A DNA stretch of 64,000 bases from Streptomyces sp. NBRC 110028. GTDB taxonomy: Bacteria; Actinomycetota; Actinomycetes; Streptomycetales; Streptomycetaceae. The notes under the pieces were generated by a model that searched no databases, was not told where the DNA came from, and was given only the letters and a program-made list of their open reading frames with translations. Within the stretch, counting starts at the first letter, position 1. The number at the start of each line of letters is the position of its first letter. Of this stretch, positions 41,657 to 49,748 are shown piece by piece. Location of the stretch: assembly GCF_001417735.1 (NCBI RefSeq), contig NZ_BBUZ01000026.1, positions 62,001 to 126,000 of the forward strand, written 5' to 3'. The translations under genes were made by a program, and so were the position numbers.

Positions 41657-44011
41657 TCAGTCGACGAGGTCGAGAGCGGCGGCGAGAACGCTGTCGCTGT
41701 CGATGCCGTGGTACCGGTAGACCTCGTCGAGGGCGCCGCACTGGCCGAACCGGGTCACACCGAGCGTGGTGAGCGGCACCTGATGCACGGTGGCGAGGAA
41801 GGCCAAGGTGTGCGGATGGCCGTCGAGTACGGTGACCAGCGGGGTGGCCCGGTCGGCGGGGAAGATCCGGTCGAGGATCCAGTCCGGTTCCTCCGCCAGG
41901 CCGCGCCGGGCCCGCAGCGCGCGGAACAGCAGGTCCGGGCTGGTCACGCACACCACATCGGCGCCATGGCCGAGCGCGTCGAGCCGTTCGGCCGCGGCCA
42001 GGGCCTCGGGGACCAGGGCGCCCATCGCCGCGATCGTCACCACCGGCTTGTCGTGGCGCCGCAACCGGTACCCGCCCGCGACCACCTGCCGGCGCCGGCG
42101 CTCCCGCGCGGCGGGGTCGGTGGGCACGGCGGCCAGGGACTGGTCCACCGGCCGGGTGGACAGCCGCAAGTAGGCCGAACTCCCCTGCGGGCGGCCGAGG
42201 TTGCCCAACGCGGCGAGCAGACACCATTCGGTGTCGAGGGTGAAGGCGGGCTCGTACGACACACATCCCGGCTGCTCTATGCCGAGCGAAGGGGTGGTGA
42301 TCGACTGGTGTGCGCCGCCCTCCGGGGCGAGGGTGACACCGGACGGGGTGCCCACCAGAATGGACTGCCCGCCCGCGTACATGCCGAAGGACCACGGCTC
42401 GAGCGCCCGGTTGACGAAGGGGTCGTACACCACGCCGATGGGCAGCAGGGGCTGCTCCCAGCGGCTCCAAGTGGCGCCCAGCTCGCCCAGCAGACCCACC
42501 AGGTTGGTCTCGGCGATGCCCAGCTCCACATGCTGGCCGGTCGGCTTCTCCCGCCAGTGCAGGATCGTCTCGGCGTCGTCGGCGAACCAGTCGGTGCCCT
42601 CCGTCGCCGACCACACCCCGACCTTGTTCAGCCAGCCGCCCAGGTTGGTGGTCGAGCTGACGTCCGGGCTGACGGTGACGATCCGGCCCGCCGCCTCCGG
42701 TGCCCGGCGGGTGAGGTCCAGCAGCGCCCTCCCGAGCGCCTGCTGGGTGTGGCCGGTCCCGGTGGGCGCCGGGCGGCCGAGGTCGGCCGGAACGGCGGGC
42801 GGCTGCCGCGGCTCACGCTCGGGCCGGTGCAGCCGGTGTGCGGCGGCCGCGCACAGGGACGCCTCCGCCGAGCCGTCGGGGAAGAGGGCCCATGGGCGCT
42901 CCAGATCCGCCCCCAGCCGCTCGGCCAGCGGGCGCATCTGGTCGCCCGTCAGCAGCGAGGAGTGGTTCTGCGGGTGGCCCTCGATGGGCAGCCCGTGACC
43001 CTTGACCGTGTACGCGAAGATCACGGTCGGCCGGGTGTCGTCGATGGCGTCGTACGCCTCCAGGAGGGCGCCGAGGTCATGGCCGCCCAGGTTGCGCAGC
43101 GCGGCAAGCAGCGTGGCGTCGTCCAGTCGCGCGATGAGGCCGGCGATGGGACCGGCCGTGGAGCCGCTGCCGGGCAGCCGCTCGCGCAGCTGTCCGGCGG
43201 TGCAGCGCAGCAGGCGCTGGTACTCGGGGTTGCCCATGGCGTCGATGCGGGTGCGCAGGGCGTCCCCGCCGGGCCGGGCGAACAACTCGCGCAGCAGATA
43301 ACCGTACTTGAGCGTGAGGACCTGCCAGCCGGCGGCGGTGAACATGCCCTGCAGACGGCCGGCGGCGATGCCGGGCACCACACGGTCCAGGGACTGCCGG
43401 TTCAGGTCGACGATCCACGTCACCTCGCCCAGGGAGGACACCACCGGGTCCTGGATCGCCTCCCAGATCGCCCCCTCGTCCAGCTCCGCGTCGCCGAGCA
43501 GGGAGTACTGCCGTCCCGTCCCGGCGCCGCCGAAGCGCCCCTCCACATAGCGCCGCGCGAGCGCACCCCACAGGGGAGCGGTGGCGCCGATCCCGACCGA
43601 GCCGGTGGAGTAGTCGACGCGGTCGGGATCCTTGGACCGGCTGGGGTAGCTCTGCAGCCCGCCGAACGCGCGAAGCGTCGTCAGACGGGACTCGTCCAGT
43701 TCGCCGAGCAGGTAGTTGATGGCGTGCAGCACCGGTGAGGCATGGGGCTTGACCGACACCCGGTCCTCGGCCCTCAGCGTGTGGAACCACAGCGCCGTCA
43801 TGATCGAGGTCATTGACGCGCTGGACGCCTGGTGGCCGCCGACCTTCAGCCCCGTGGGGTTCGGGCGCACCCGGTTGGCATGGTCGATCATGGCCGTGGA
43901 CAGCCACAGCACCCGGCGCTCGACCGCTTCCAGCGTGCTGAGCGTGCCGAGGTGTTCCTTCCCGGCCGGGTCCTTGCCCGGGGCACCCGAGAAGGGCGCG
44001 TCCATGACCAC
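41657..44011 (-). CDS. Transketolase/pyruvate dehydrogenase E1-like ThDP enzyme
   Basis: A 784-residue ThDP-dependent enzyme with the three-domain transketolase layout. The ThDP motif is 'GDAELDEGAIWEAI...DLNRQSLD' (about 190-225, GDG-E-EG-N type), 'HVELGIAETNLVGLLGELGATW' (about 490) carries the catalytic Glu of the PYR domain, and the C-terminal domain ends 'TRFGQCGALDEVYRYHGID'. It resembles homodimeric AceE but is about 100 residues shorter, so it may use another 2-oxo acid or sugar. GTG 44011 is chosen: GGAGG lies 8 nt upstream; longer in-frame starts lack such a site. No E2/E3 genes are near. Confidence 0.8.
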   Translation of the reverse strand: MVMDAPFSGAPGKDPAGKEHLGTLSTLEAVERRVLWLSTAMIDHANRVRPNPTGLKVGGHQASSASMTSIMTALWFHTLRAEDRVSVKPHASPVLHAINYLLGELDESRLTTLRAFGGLQSYPSRSKDPDRVDYSTGSVGIGATAPLWGALARRYVEGRFGGAGTGRQYSLLGDAELDEGAIWEAIQDPVVSSLGEVTWIVDLNRQSLDRVVPGIAAGRLQGMFTAAGWQVLTLKYGYLLRELFARPGGDALRTRIDAMGNPEYQRLLRCTAGQLRERLPGSGSTAGPIAGLIARLDDATLLAALRNLGGHDLGALLEAYDAIDDTRPTVIFAYTVKGHGLPIEGHPQNHSSLLTGDQMRPLAERLGADLERPWALFPDGSAEASLCAAAAHRLHRPEREPRQPPAVPADLGRPAPTGTGHTQQALGRALLDLTRRAPEAAGRIVTVSPDVSSTTNLGGWLNKVGVWSATEGTDWFADDAETILHWREKPTGQHVELGIAETNLVGLLGELGATWSRWEQPLLPIGVVYDPFVNRALEPWSFGMYAGGQSILVGTPSGVTLAPEGGAHQSITTPSLGIEQPGCVSYEPAFTLDTEWCLLAALGNLGRPQGSSAYLRLSTRPVDQSLAAVPTDPAARERRRRQVVAGGYRLRRHDKPVVTIAAMGALVPEALAAAERLDALGHGADVVCVTSPDLLFRALRARRGLAEEPDWILDRIFPADRATPLVTVLDGHPHTLAFLATVHQVPLTTLGVTRFGQCGALDEVYRYHGIDSDSVLAAALDLVD

Positions 44012-44111
44012 ATCAACCACCTCCGCCGCCTGGACCTGGTGTCCAGGAATACCGTGTGATGCGAGAAGTAGACAGAGCGCTCCCGTTCCGCGCAACATGT
44101 CTCCTTCCGGC

Positions 44112-44126
44112 TGGGCACATTGCCCA
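44112..44126. promoter_or_regulatory. Perfect palindrome upstream of the E1-like gene
   Basis: TGGGCACATTGCCCA is a 6-bp inverted repeat with a 3-nt centre, 101 nt upstream of the chosen start. It is a candidate operator; the regulator is unknown. The surrounding gap 44012-44236 holds no gene. Confidence 0.35.
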
Positions 44127-44236
44127 CTGCGCCGGGGGACAAGACGGTCCCGATTGATCAACGTGACCAATGGCCCGGCGGCCGACGGAAGCCACGGCGG
44201 CCTGACCCCGGGGAGCCCTGCCTCGGCGCGTCCGGT

Positions 44237-44710
44237 CTACGAACGCCGCCGCCTCGCCACGGCAATGCCCGTTCCGATACCCGTGATCAACAGCCCGAGC
44301 CCACCGAAGATCAGCGGCAGCAGCCACAGTGAGACGAATCCGTTGATGCGCGCGTCATCGGGGGAATCGGCGCGGTACAGCACCTCGACCCGGTCACCTT
44401 CGTCGTAGGACGGTGGATTGGAGCCCGTCGAACTCCGGAACGTCCTCGAGGTGCCGTCCGCCGACGTGAACTCGACCACCGGGTACGCCGCGGGCTTGTT
44501 GCTCTGCGTCGCCTTGCGGGACGCGCCGCTGCTGTCGTTCCGCCACTCCAGCGCCACCACCGTGCCCTGGGCGCGCTTGGCGTCCGTCAGGAACGAGACC
44601 GACATCCCCGCCAGGATCAACCCGATGACCAGGAACACCGCTCCGAAGGCGATCACCCCGAAGGTGATCCACCGGCTGGCCTGCCCACGCTGACGCACCT
44701 GTACCCGCAC
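44237..44710 (-). CDS. DUF3592 membrane protein
   Basis: A 157-residue protein with two transmembrane helices ('FGVIAFGAVFLVIGLILAGM' near residue 17 and 'LWLLPLIFGGLGLLITGIGTGIAVA' at the end) flanking an extracytoplasmic beta domain with 'AQGTVVALE', 'YPVVEFTSADG' and 'YDEGDRVEVLYRADSPDDARIN', the DUF3592 signature. Function unknown. GTG start at 44710. No clear operon partner. Confidence 0.8.
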   Translation of the reverse strand: MRVQVRQRGQASRWITFGVIAFGAVFLVIGLILAGMSVSFLTDAKRAQGTVVALEWRNDSSGASRKATQSNKPAAYPVVEFTSADGTSRTFRSSTGSNPPSYDEGDRVEVLYRADSPDDARINGFVSLWLLPLIFGGLGLLITGIGTGIAVARRRRS

Positions 44711-44850
44711 GAAGCGTCCCCCTCGCTCATCTGGAATGACAGGACGCTATCCCAGGCACCCGGTCGCCGTGCTCCCACCCCCCGCGCGGTCCCGCGTCCG
44801 GACCACACCGGCCTCGGCATCCGCATGCCGCAGGTCAACCGGTCGCCGCG

Positions 44851-45471
44851 TCAGGTCCTGGGACGCACCCGGATGCCGGCCCGGTCGTACGCGCCGTAGG
44901 TGATCAGGTCCTCGGCGACGAGCAGCACCACCCAGGACTCGCCCCGCTCCCACACCAGGCACCTGTTCACTGTCTCCTCGTCCCCGAGGGGATCGCACGC
45001 GCCCTCGGGCAGCGGGTCGCCGAGCCGGGCGCGGAGCATCCCGGACACCCGCCCGTACTGGGCCGCGAAGTCCTCGGCCGTGGCCTCGGGGAGCACATCC
45101 GCCCGGCTGTGGAAGGGGCCGAACTCGTTGTCCCACTCCTCCGGGTCGCTCGGATCGGTGAAGTACGCGAAGGGGTGTTCCACGAAGCAGCCCGTCCGGC
45201 ACTCGGGGTGATCGCAGACCACGGTGGGGTCCGGTCGGCGGCGGCACCCGGGGGCCTCCCCGAGCAGCAGCCACCAGTCGTCCACCATCTCCTCCCCGCT
45301 GATCCACCAGGGTTCTTCCCAGCCCACGCCCGGCGCCCCGGGGTCCTCGCCGGCACACCAGCCGTTGCGCGCGAAGGCGTCCTCGAACGCCTGCCGGCTC
45401 CAGGGCAGGTCCGCGAGCTCGATCGCGCGGTCCACCAGGGCGTCGTCGAAGGGCAGCAGTTGCATCGCCAT
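44851..45471 (-). CDS. Hypothetical soluble protein
   Basis: A 206-residue acidic protein I do not recognise. It is rich in Trp, Asp and Glu ('WEEPWWISGEEMVDDWWLLLGE') and has a cluster of Cys and His, 'CRRRPDPTVVCDHPECRTGCFVEH' in part (about 75-98), that could bind zinc. The C-terminus 'ESWVVLLVAEDLITYGAYDRAGIRVRPRT' is beta-rich. ATG 45471 has no evident ribosome site; ATG 45465 is equally possible. It could be leaderless. Confidence 0.6.
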   Translation of the reverse strand: MAMQLLPFDDALVDRAIELADLPWSRQAFEDAFARNGWCAGEDPGAPGVGWEEPWWISGEEMVDDWWLLLGEAPGCRRRPDPTVVCDHPECRTGCFVEHPFAYFTDPSDPEEWDNEFGPFHSRADVLPEATAEDFAAQYGRVSGMLRARLGDPLPEGACDPLGDEETVNRCLVWERGESWVVLLVAEDLITYGAYDRAGIRVRPRT

Positions 45472-45525
45472 GGAGGAACGCTATCCGGCCGGGCGAGGCC
45501 GGTGTCCGGTCGGCGGCGAAGCCGC

Positions 45526-45846
45526 TCAGCGCGTCTTCTGGAGGCCGATCGGACCGGTCGGGGCGGTCTCGTCACCGGGAGTGTGCCGGGTCTCGCGGGC
45601 GAGGCCGACGGTGAGGATGGTCAGCGCGCTCATGAGGGCGATGAAGAGGACGACGCCGCTGACGCTGTGGTTGAACCAGAGCAGGAGGGCGGAGCAGAGC
45701 ATGGGGGCGAGCCCGCCGGTGAGGACGGTGCCGATGTTGTTGGCGATGCCGACGGCGCTGAACCGGACGCTGGTGTCGAAGAGTTCGGCGAAGAAGGCGG
45801 GCTGGGAGCCGAGGACGGCGGACTGGCCGATGCCGAGGGTTCGACA
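45526..45846 (-). pseudogene. C-terminal remnant of an MFS (MHS-type) transporter
   Basis: About 105 C-terminal residues remain, including 'SQPAFFAELFDTSVRFSAVGIANNIG' and two membrane helices before the tail 'GLQKTR'. The 'AELFDTSVRFSAVG' segment is typical of metabolite:H+ symporters (MHS/ProP-like). The frame loses similarity at about 45846, where unrelated sequence is joined. The first three quarters of the gene are absent. Confidence 0.65.
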
Positions 45847-45864
45847 TCGTGCGGATCATCTGCC

Positions 45865-46330
45865 CATGATGGCAATGGACTTGGAGAGCCCCCGCAGCCC
45901 GACCTGGGGTGCTGGGACGGGATCGGGTTCAACACGCCGCTCGTCGACGCCCTCGCCGACCCGGTCGGCGAGGGCTGGGTCGTGCCGGACGAGGTCGTGG
46001 ACGCCGTCTTCGACACGGCCCTGGGCGGCGTCCCGGCCGAGGAACGCGTGTTCTGGCTCACCACCTACCGCGCGAACTACGCCGGTGACGCCGGACGCCG
46101 CCGTCTGCGCCTCAGCACGGTGAACCTGCGGGACCGCGACGGGTTCCACGGCAGCGCACTGGGCCTGAGCCCGAAGCCCCCGCCGCCCCCACCGGCGGGC
46201 CGGATGGCCCCGGCGGGCCCGGCGGCAGGCCGGGGAACCCACCCAAGCTCACCCAGGCGGCGGGCGAGGCCATCGGGAACACCCCTTCAGCGACGAGGCG
46301 TTCTGCTTCACCGTCATGGGCGAGCCGTAG
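45865..46330 (+). pseudogene. Decayed gene of unknown family
   Basis: The plus strand reads 'FNTPLVDALADPVGEGWVVPDEVVDAVFDTAL' and 'FWLTTYRANYAGDAG', clearly protein-like, then turns into low-complexity Pro/Gly/Ala. Near the end a one-base shift is needed to reach 'FSDEAFCFTVMGEP' and a TAG stop at 46328-46330. With no credible start and at least one frameshift, it is a pseudogene. The family is not recognised. It abuts the truncated MFS remnant. Confidence 0.4.
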
Positions 46331-46379
46331 GCCACCGCCCCGGCCGAGGCCTGCCGGGCGTTCGGGCTTGACGGCGGTG

Positions 46380-46598
46380 TCAGCCGTTCATGGCCGCCCA
46401 GAACTCCTCGAAGGACATCTGGCGATCGCCGTTGGTGTCGAGCGAGTCGATCAGCCCCTGGGCCTGCGCCTCGGTGATCTCCGAGCCCTCCAACTCCGCC
46501 ACGACCTTGCGGTATTCGTCCGCGGTGACCAGGCCGTCGCCGTCGACGTCGTAGCGCTCGAAGACCTTGCGCGCCGCCGTCTCCATGATGTCTGCCAT
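46380..46598 (-). CDS. EF-hand calcium-binding protein
   Basis: A 72-residue protein made of two EF-hands. Loops are 'DVDGDGLVTADE' (about 17-28) and 'DTNGDRQMSFEE' (about 53-64), each with the Asp-x-Asp/Asn-Gly-Asp...Glu pattern for Ca2+. It resembles small Streptomyces calmodulin-like proteins such as CabC. GGAG lies 4-8 nt before the ATG at 46598. The following 237 bases (46599-46835) hold no feature I can support. Confidence 0.9.
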   Translation of the reverse strand: MADIMETAARKVFERYDVDGDGLVTADEYRKVVAELEGSEITEAQAQGLIDSLDTNGDRQMSFEEFWAAMNG

Positions 46599-46835
46599 GT
46601 TCTCCGCCCTTCTGTGATCTTCGCTGACGGGCCCAGATTATCCGTCCGCCCGGAGCGCCACGGAGCCCGCCCAACCGGCCGGGGCGGAGGGCGGCGGCGC
46701 GGCGACGCTCCGGCACCAGCACTCCTGCGCCTACCTGACGCGAGTCCTGGCACGACGGCGGCGGGCAGGGCCATGGCGGCCATACGCAGGCCCCAGCAGC
46801 AGCTCACCCACCGCCGCGAACCGGACGTCGGACAC

Positions 46836-48407
46836 TCAGGACTGGTAGGCCACCAGTGCCATCATCCCGGACTCGCCGTGGTAGGCGTTGTGGCAGTGCA
46901 GCATCCACCGGCCGGGGTTGTCGGCATCGAAGACCACGGACACCTTCCTCTTGGGCAGCACGATGGTGGTGTCCTTGCGCGGGCCCGTGCTGCCGAGCTG
47001 GTAGGTGTGGCCGTGGAGATGCATGGGGTGCCACATGTCGGTGGCGTTGACGAAGTCCAGCCGCACCCTCTGCCCCTCTTCGATGCGCAGAGGGTGCGCG
47101 TCCGGGGCGCGCATGTCGAACTTCCTGCCGTTGATGGCCCAGTCGTACCTGTCCATGCCGCCGGTCAGCTCGATGCGGTGGACCCGGTCAGGCTTCTTCG
47201 AGGACAGCCGCACATCATCGGCGGCGCGCAGCTGGGACGCGCTCAGGATCAGGCCGTCCAGTTCCTCGGGACGGACGGTCGGGGAGGGCTTCCTGCCCGA
47301 GCCGGTGCGGACCAGCGCCATCGCACTCGCCTTCTTGCCCTCGGCCATCGCGACCAGCGGGAAGACGCCGTCCTCGAGGGTGACCAGGACGTCGTAACGC
47401 TCTCCCATGCCGATGAGCAGTGCGTCTGCCTGCCGGTGCTCGACGGGGTAGCCGTCGGTGTGGGTGATGGTCAGCTGGTGTCCGCCCAGTGCCACCCGGT
47501 ACGCGGTGTCCGCGCCCGCGTTGATGATCCGTAGCCGCACTCGCTTGCCCGGCTTACCGGTGTAGACGGCCGGGTCGTTCGGGACCCTGCCGTTGACCAG
47601 GTGGTGGGGGTATTTCACATCCCCTGCGTCGCCACCGAGGAGCCTGCTGTCGGCACCCATGAGCATGAACTTCGCCGACATGCCGCCGTCGGCGGAGTCG
47701 GAGGGGGACGGCGACGCGCTCATCCCGTCCATGCCGCTCATACCGCTGTGGTGCATCCCGCCCATGCCTCGCTTGAGCTCCGCGAATGCCTCATCAGGGG
47801 TACCGGTGACACCGTCGAGCCAGTCGTCGAGGACGACGACCCACTCGTCGTCGTACCTCAGCGGCTCCCTCGGATCCTCGACGATCAGCGGGGCGTACAG
47901 TCCGCGGTCGAGCTGGACGCCGACGTGGGGATGGAAGAAGTACGTGCCGGGGGTGTCGGCGATGAAGCGGTAGGTGAAGGTCGAACCGGCGCGGACCGCC
48001 GGCTGGGTGGCCGGGGGTACGCCGTCCATGTCGTTGCGCAGGGCCAGGCCGTGCCAGTGAAGGGACGTGGTGGTCCTGCCCGGTAGCTGATTGGTCAACT
48101 CGGCGGCCAGGGTGTCCCCGGCCGGGAGGCGGATCTCCTGACCCGGGGCGCGCCCGTCGAACGCCCAGGTCTTCGCGGTGACGCCGCCACCCAGGTCGAG
48201 CTTGACGGGTGCGGCGGTCAGGCTCCGCTGATGCACCCTGCCGGTGGACGGGCGCTTCTTCTCCACGCGGGTCACCGCGGAACCGGAGGGATCGATCAGA
48301 CCCGGAGTGCTGTCGGAACCGGGGGTGTTGCCGCAGGCGGCGAGCGCACCGGCGCCGGCCGCTCCCAGTCCGGCCAGCAGGACGGATCGGCGATTGACAC
48401 TGTTCAC
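46836..48407 (-). CDS. Multicopper oxidase, Tat-exported lipoprotein (CueO/CopA-like)
   Basis: A 523-residue three-cupredoxin oxidase. The N-terminus has 'NRRSVLLAGLGAAGAGALAACG', a twin-arginine signal with lipobox cysteine. All four copper-ligand clusters are present: 'HWHG', 'HPHVG', 'HPMHLHGH' and 'HCHNAYHGESGMM'. A Met/His-rich insert ('GMGGMHHSGMSGMDGM', about 215-230) resembles the Cu-binding insert of CueO. It should oxidise Cu(I) or phenolics outside the membrane. It follows DUF6153 by 93 nt and likely shares its CsoR-type promoter. Confidence 0.92.
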   Translation of the reverse strand: MNSVNRRSVLLAGLGAAGAGALAACGNTPGSDSTPGLIDPSGSAVTRVEKKRPSTGRVHQRSLTAAPVKLDLGGGVTAKTWAFDGRAPGQEIRLPAGDTLAAELTNQLPGRTTTSLHWHGLALRNDMDGVPPATQPAVRAGSTFTYRFIADTPGTYFFHPHVGVQLDRGLYAPLIVEDPREPLRYDDEWVVVLDDWLDGVTGTPDEAFAELKRGMGGMHHSGMSGMDGMSASPSPSDSADGGMSAKFMLMGADSRLLGGDAGDVKYPHHLVNGRVPNDPAVYTGKPGKRVRLRIINAGADTAYRVALGGHQLTITHTDGYPVEHRQADALLIGMGERYDVLVTLEDGVFPLVAMAEGKKASAMALVRTGSGRKPSPTVRPEELDGLILSASQLRAADDVRLSSKKPDRVHRIELTGGMDRYDWAINGRKFDMRAPDAHPLRIEEGQRVRLDFVNATDMWHPMHLHGHTYQLGSTGPRKDTTIVLPKRKVSVVFDADNPGRWMLHCHNAYHGESGMMALVAYQS

Positions 48408-48500
48408 AGAAGGGGTGTCCTTGTCTCGATATGCCGTTCAGGTCGCATGCGGAGACGGCTCCTCGCCCTGTCGCCGGGCGGGGATGCCGTGGGGTGCGAC

Positions 48501-48980
48501 CTAAACGCGCAAACGAGAAAGGACGGAGAGGAGGTCGGGTGGCGCACGCTCCGCCGTCCCGGAGACGCCGCGTTCGGAGACGGCGGCGTGCGGGGCGGCG
48601 TCGTGCTCGGCGTACGACATCGCGGTCGGCGCCGTGAGCTTCAGCGTGTCGACACCCGAGGCGGAACAGTGCTCCATGCCCGCGCCGCCGCAGGCCATCG
48701 CCCCGTCCCCGTACAGGACCGGGCCGGACCGGAGCACCGGTGTGGCGGTGGCTGACGCGGCACGAGGGTGGGCGTCGTGCCCACCGGAGGGCATGGGCAT
48801 CGACATGGCGGTCATCGTGTGTGCGGTGCTCGGCGATGTCGACGTCATCGGCGCGGCCACCTGGTGGTGGACCAGGACGGCGAGCGCCGCGAAGAGGGCG
48901 ACGACGGCAGCGCGTGCCCAGCGGACGCCATCCCTACGGGGGCGGGTCGGCCGGACCTTCCGCACGGTCATCGCCTCCAC
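48501..48980 (-). CDS. DUF6153 copper-associated membrane protein
   Basis: A 159-residue protein with one N-terminal transmembrane helix ('WARAAVVALFAALAVLVHHQV') and a Met/His-rich extracytoplasmic part ('MTAMSMPMPSGGHDAH'), then 'GDGAMACGGAGMEHCSASGVDTLKL' and the C-terminal 'PPDLLSVLSRLRV' typical of DUF6153. These proteins accompany copper genes in actinobacteria and may bind periplasmic copper. GTG 48980 follows AGGA at 7 nt; ATG 48971 is an alternative. The CsoR-like operator is 29 nt upstream. Confidence 0.75.
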   Translation of the reverse strand: MEAMTVRKVRPTRPRRDGVRWARAAVVALFAALAVLVHHQVAAPMTSTSPSTAHTMTAMSMPMPSGGHDAHPRAASATATPVLRSGPVLYGDGAMACGGAGMEHCSASGVDTLKLTAPTAMSYAEHDAAPHAAVSERGVSGTAERAPPDLLSVLSRLRV

Positions 48981-49008
48981 CTACGGTTCCTGTCAGCGAA
49001 GGGCCAAT

Positions 49009-49025
49009 ATACCCGTAGGGGGTAG
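49009..49025 (-). promoter_or_regulatory. CsoR-type copper operator
   Basis: ATACCCGTAGGGGGTAG closely matches the Streptomyces CsoR box (ATACCC-N5-GGGTAT), missing only the last base. It sits 29 nt upstream of DUF6153 and should make the DUF6153-multicopper oxidase unit copper-inducible. The csoR gene itself is not in the window. Confidence 0.7.
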
Positions 49026-49085
49026 CGAGCCGTACGCCCCTCCCCGTATGAGGCCGTCGCGCGAGGGGCGGCGGTCCGGTGCGGA

Positions 49086-49646
49086 TCAGTGGGACGCGGC
49101 AGGCCCGGTCTTCTTGCGGGCGCGGTACGCGGCCGCCTTGATCTTGTTGCCACAGGACTCCATGCCGCACCACTGCCGCCGCATGCCACGCGAGCGGTCG
49201 ATGTAGACGCGAGTGCATTCGGGGTTGCCGCATTCCTTGAGCAGTGGAACGTCCGTCCCGCTCAGCAGCTCGATGGCGTGGCGCGCCACCGTGGAGAGAG
49301 CTTCCTCCGGCGTGGCTTGTGTCCATCGCCCCGACGGCGTGAGCTGCGGCACGGCGGGTGGTTTGCGGGCCGCGTTGTTCACCACGGTCAGCGCCGCCCC
49401 GTCGTACTCCTCCCCGAGCCGGCGGGCGGTGGCCAGCTGGTAAATGGCTTCCCGTACGGTCGTCGCCTGCTCGACATCGGTTTCCTTGCCGGGGGAGACC
49501 GCGTCGACGATGCCGGACTCCACGTACCACGCGTTCAGCCGGTCCGGCGTCGTGAACATCTCGAAGCACGCCGAGCGGCGCGCTCGGAGCGTCGCGGCGA
49601 AGTCGAGCGCCGGGTTGCCGCATACGAAAACGTGGTCCAGGTGCAC
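49086..49646 (-). CDS. CGNR zinc-finger transcriptional regulator
   Basis: A 186-residue protein with an N-terminal ABATE-type stress domain ('CGNPALDFAATLRAR...DRLNAWYVESGI') and a C-terminal CGNR zinc finger: 'CGNPECTRVYIDRSRGMRRQWC' (in part) and 'SCGNKIKAAAYRARKK'. The paired cysteines bind zinc and the basic tail probably DNA. These are regulators of unknown ligand in actinobacteria. GTG start at 49646; alternative starts are possible. No obvious operon partner. Confidence 0.87.
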   Translation of the reverse strand: MHLDHVFVCGNPALDFAATLRARRSACFEMFTTPDRLNAWYVESGIVDAVSPGKETDVEQATTVREAIYQLATARRLGEEYDGAALTVVNNAARKPPAVPQLTPSGRWTQATPEEALSTVARHAIELLSGTDVPLLKECGNPECTRVYIDRSRGMRRQWCGMESCGNKIKAAAYRARKKTGPAASH

Positions 49647-49748
49647 GGCACCATCCTGGCAGGTGACTTCGGGCCGGACAAGCTACTATTCCGCGATGTC
49701 GTCACCGGTCAAAAGGGTGGTGACGTATACGGGGTGGTCGAGGCCCCG

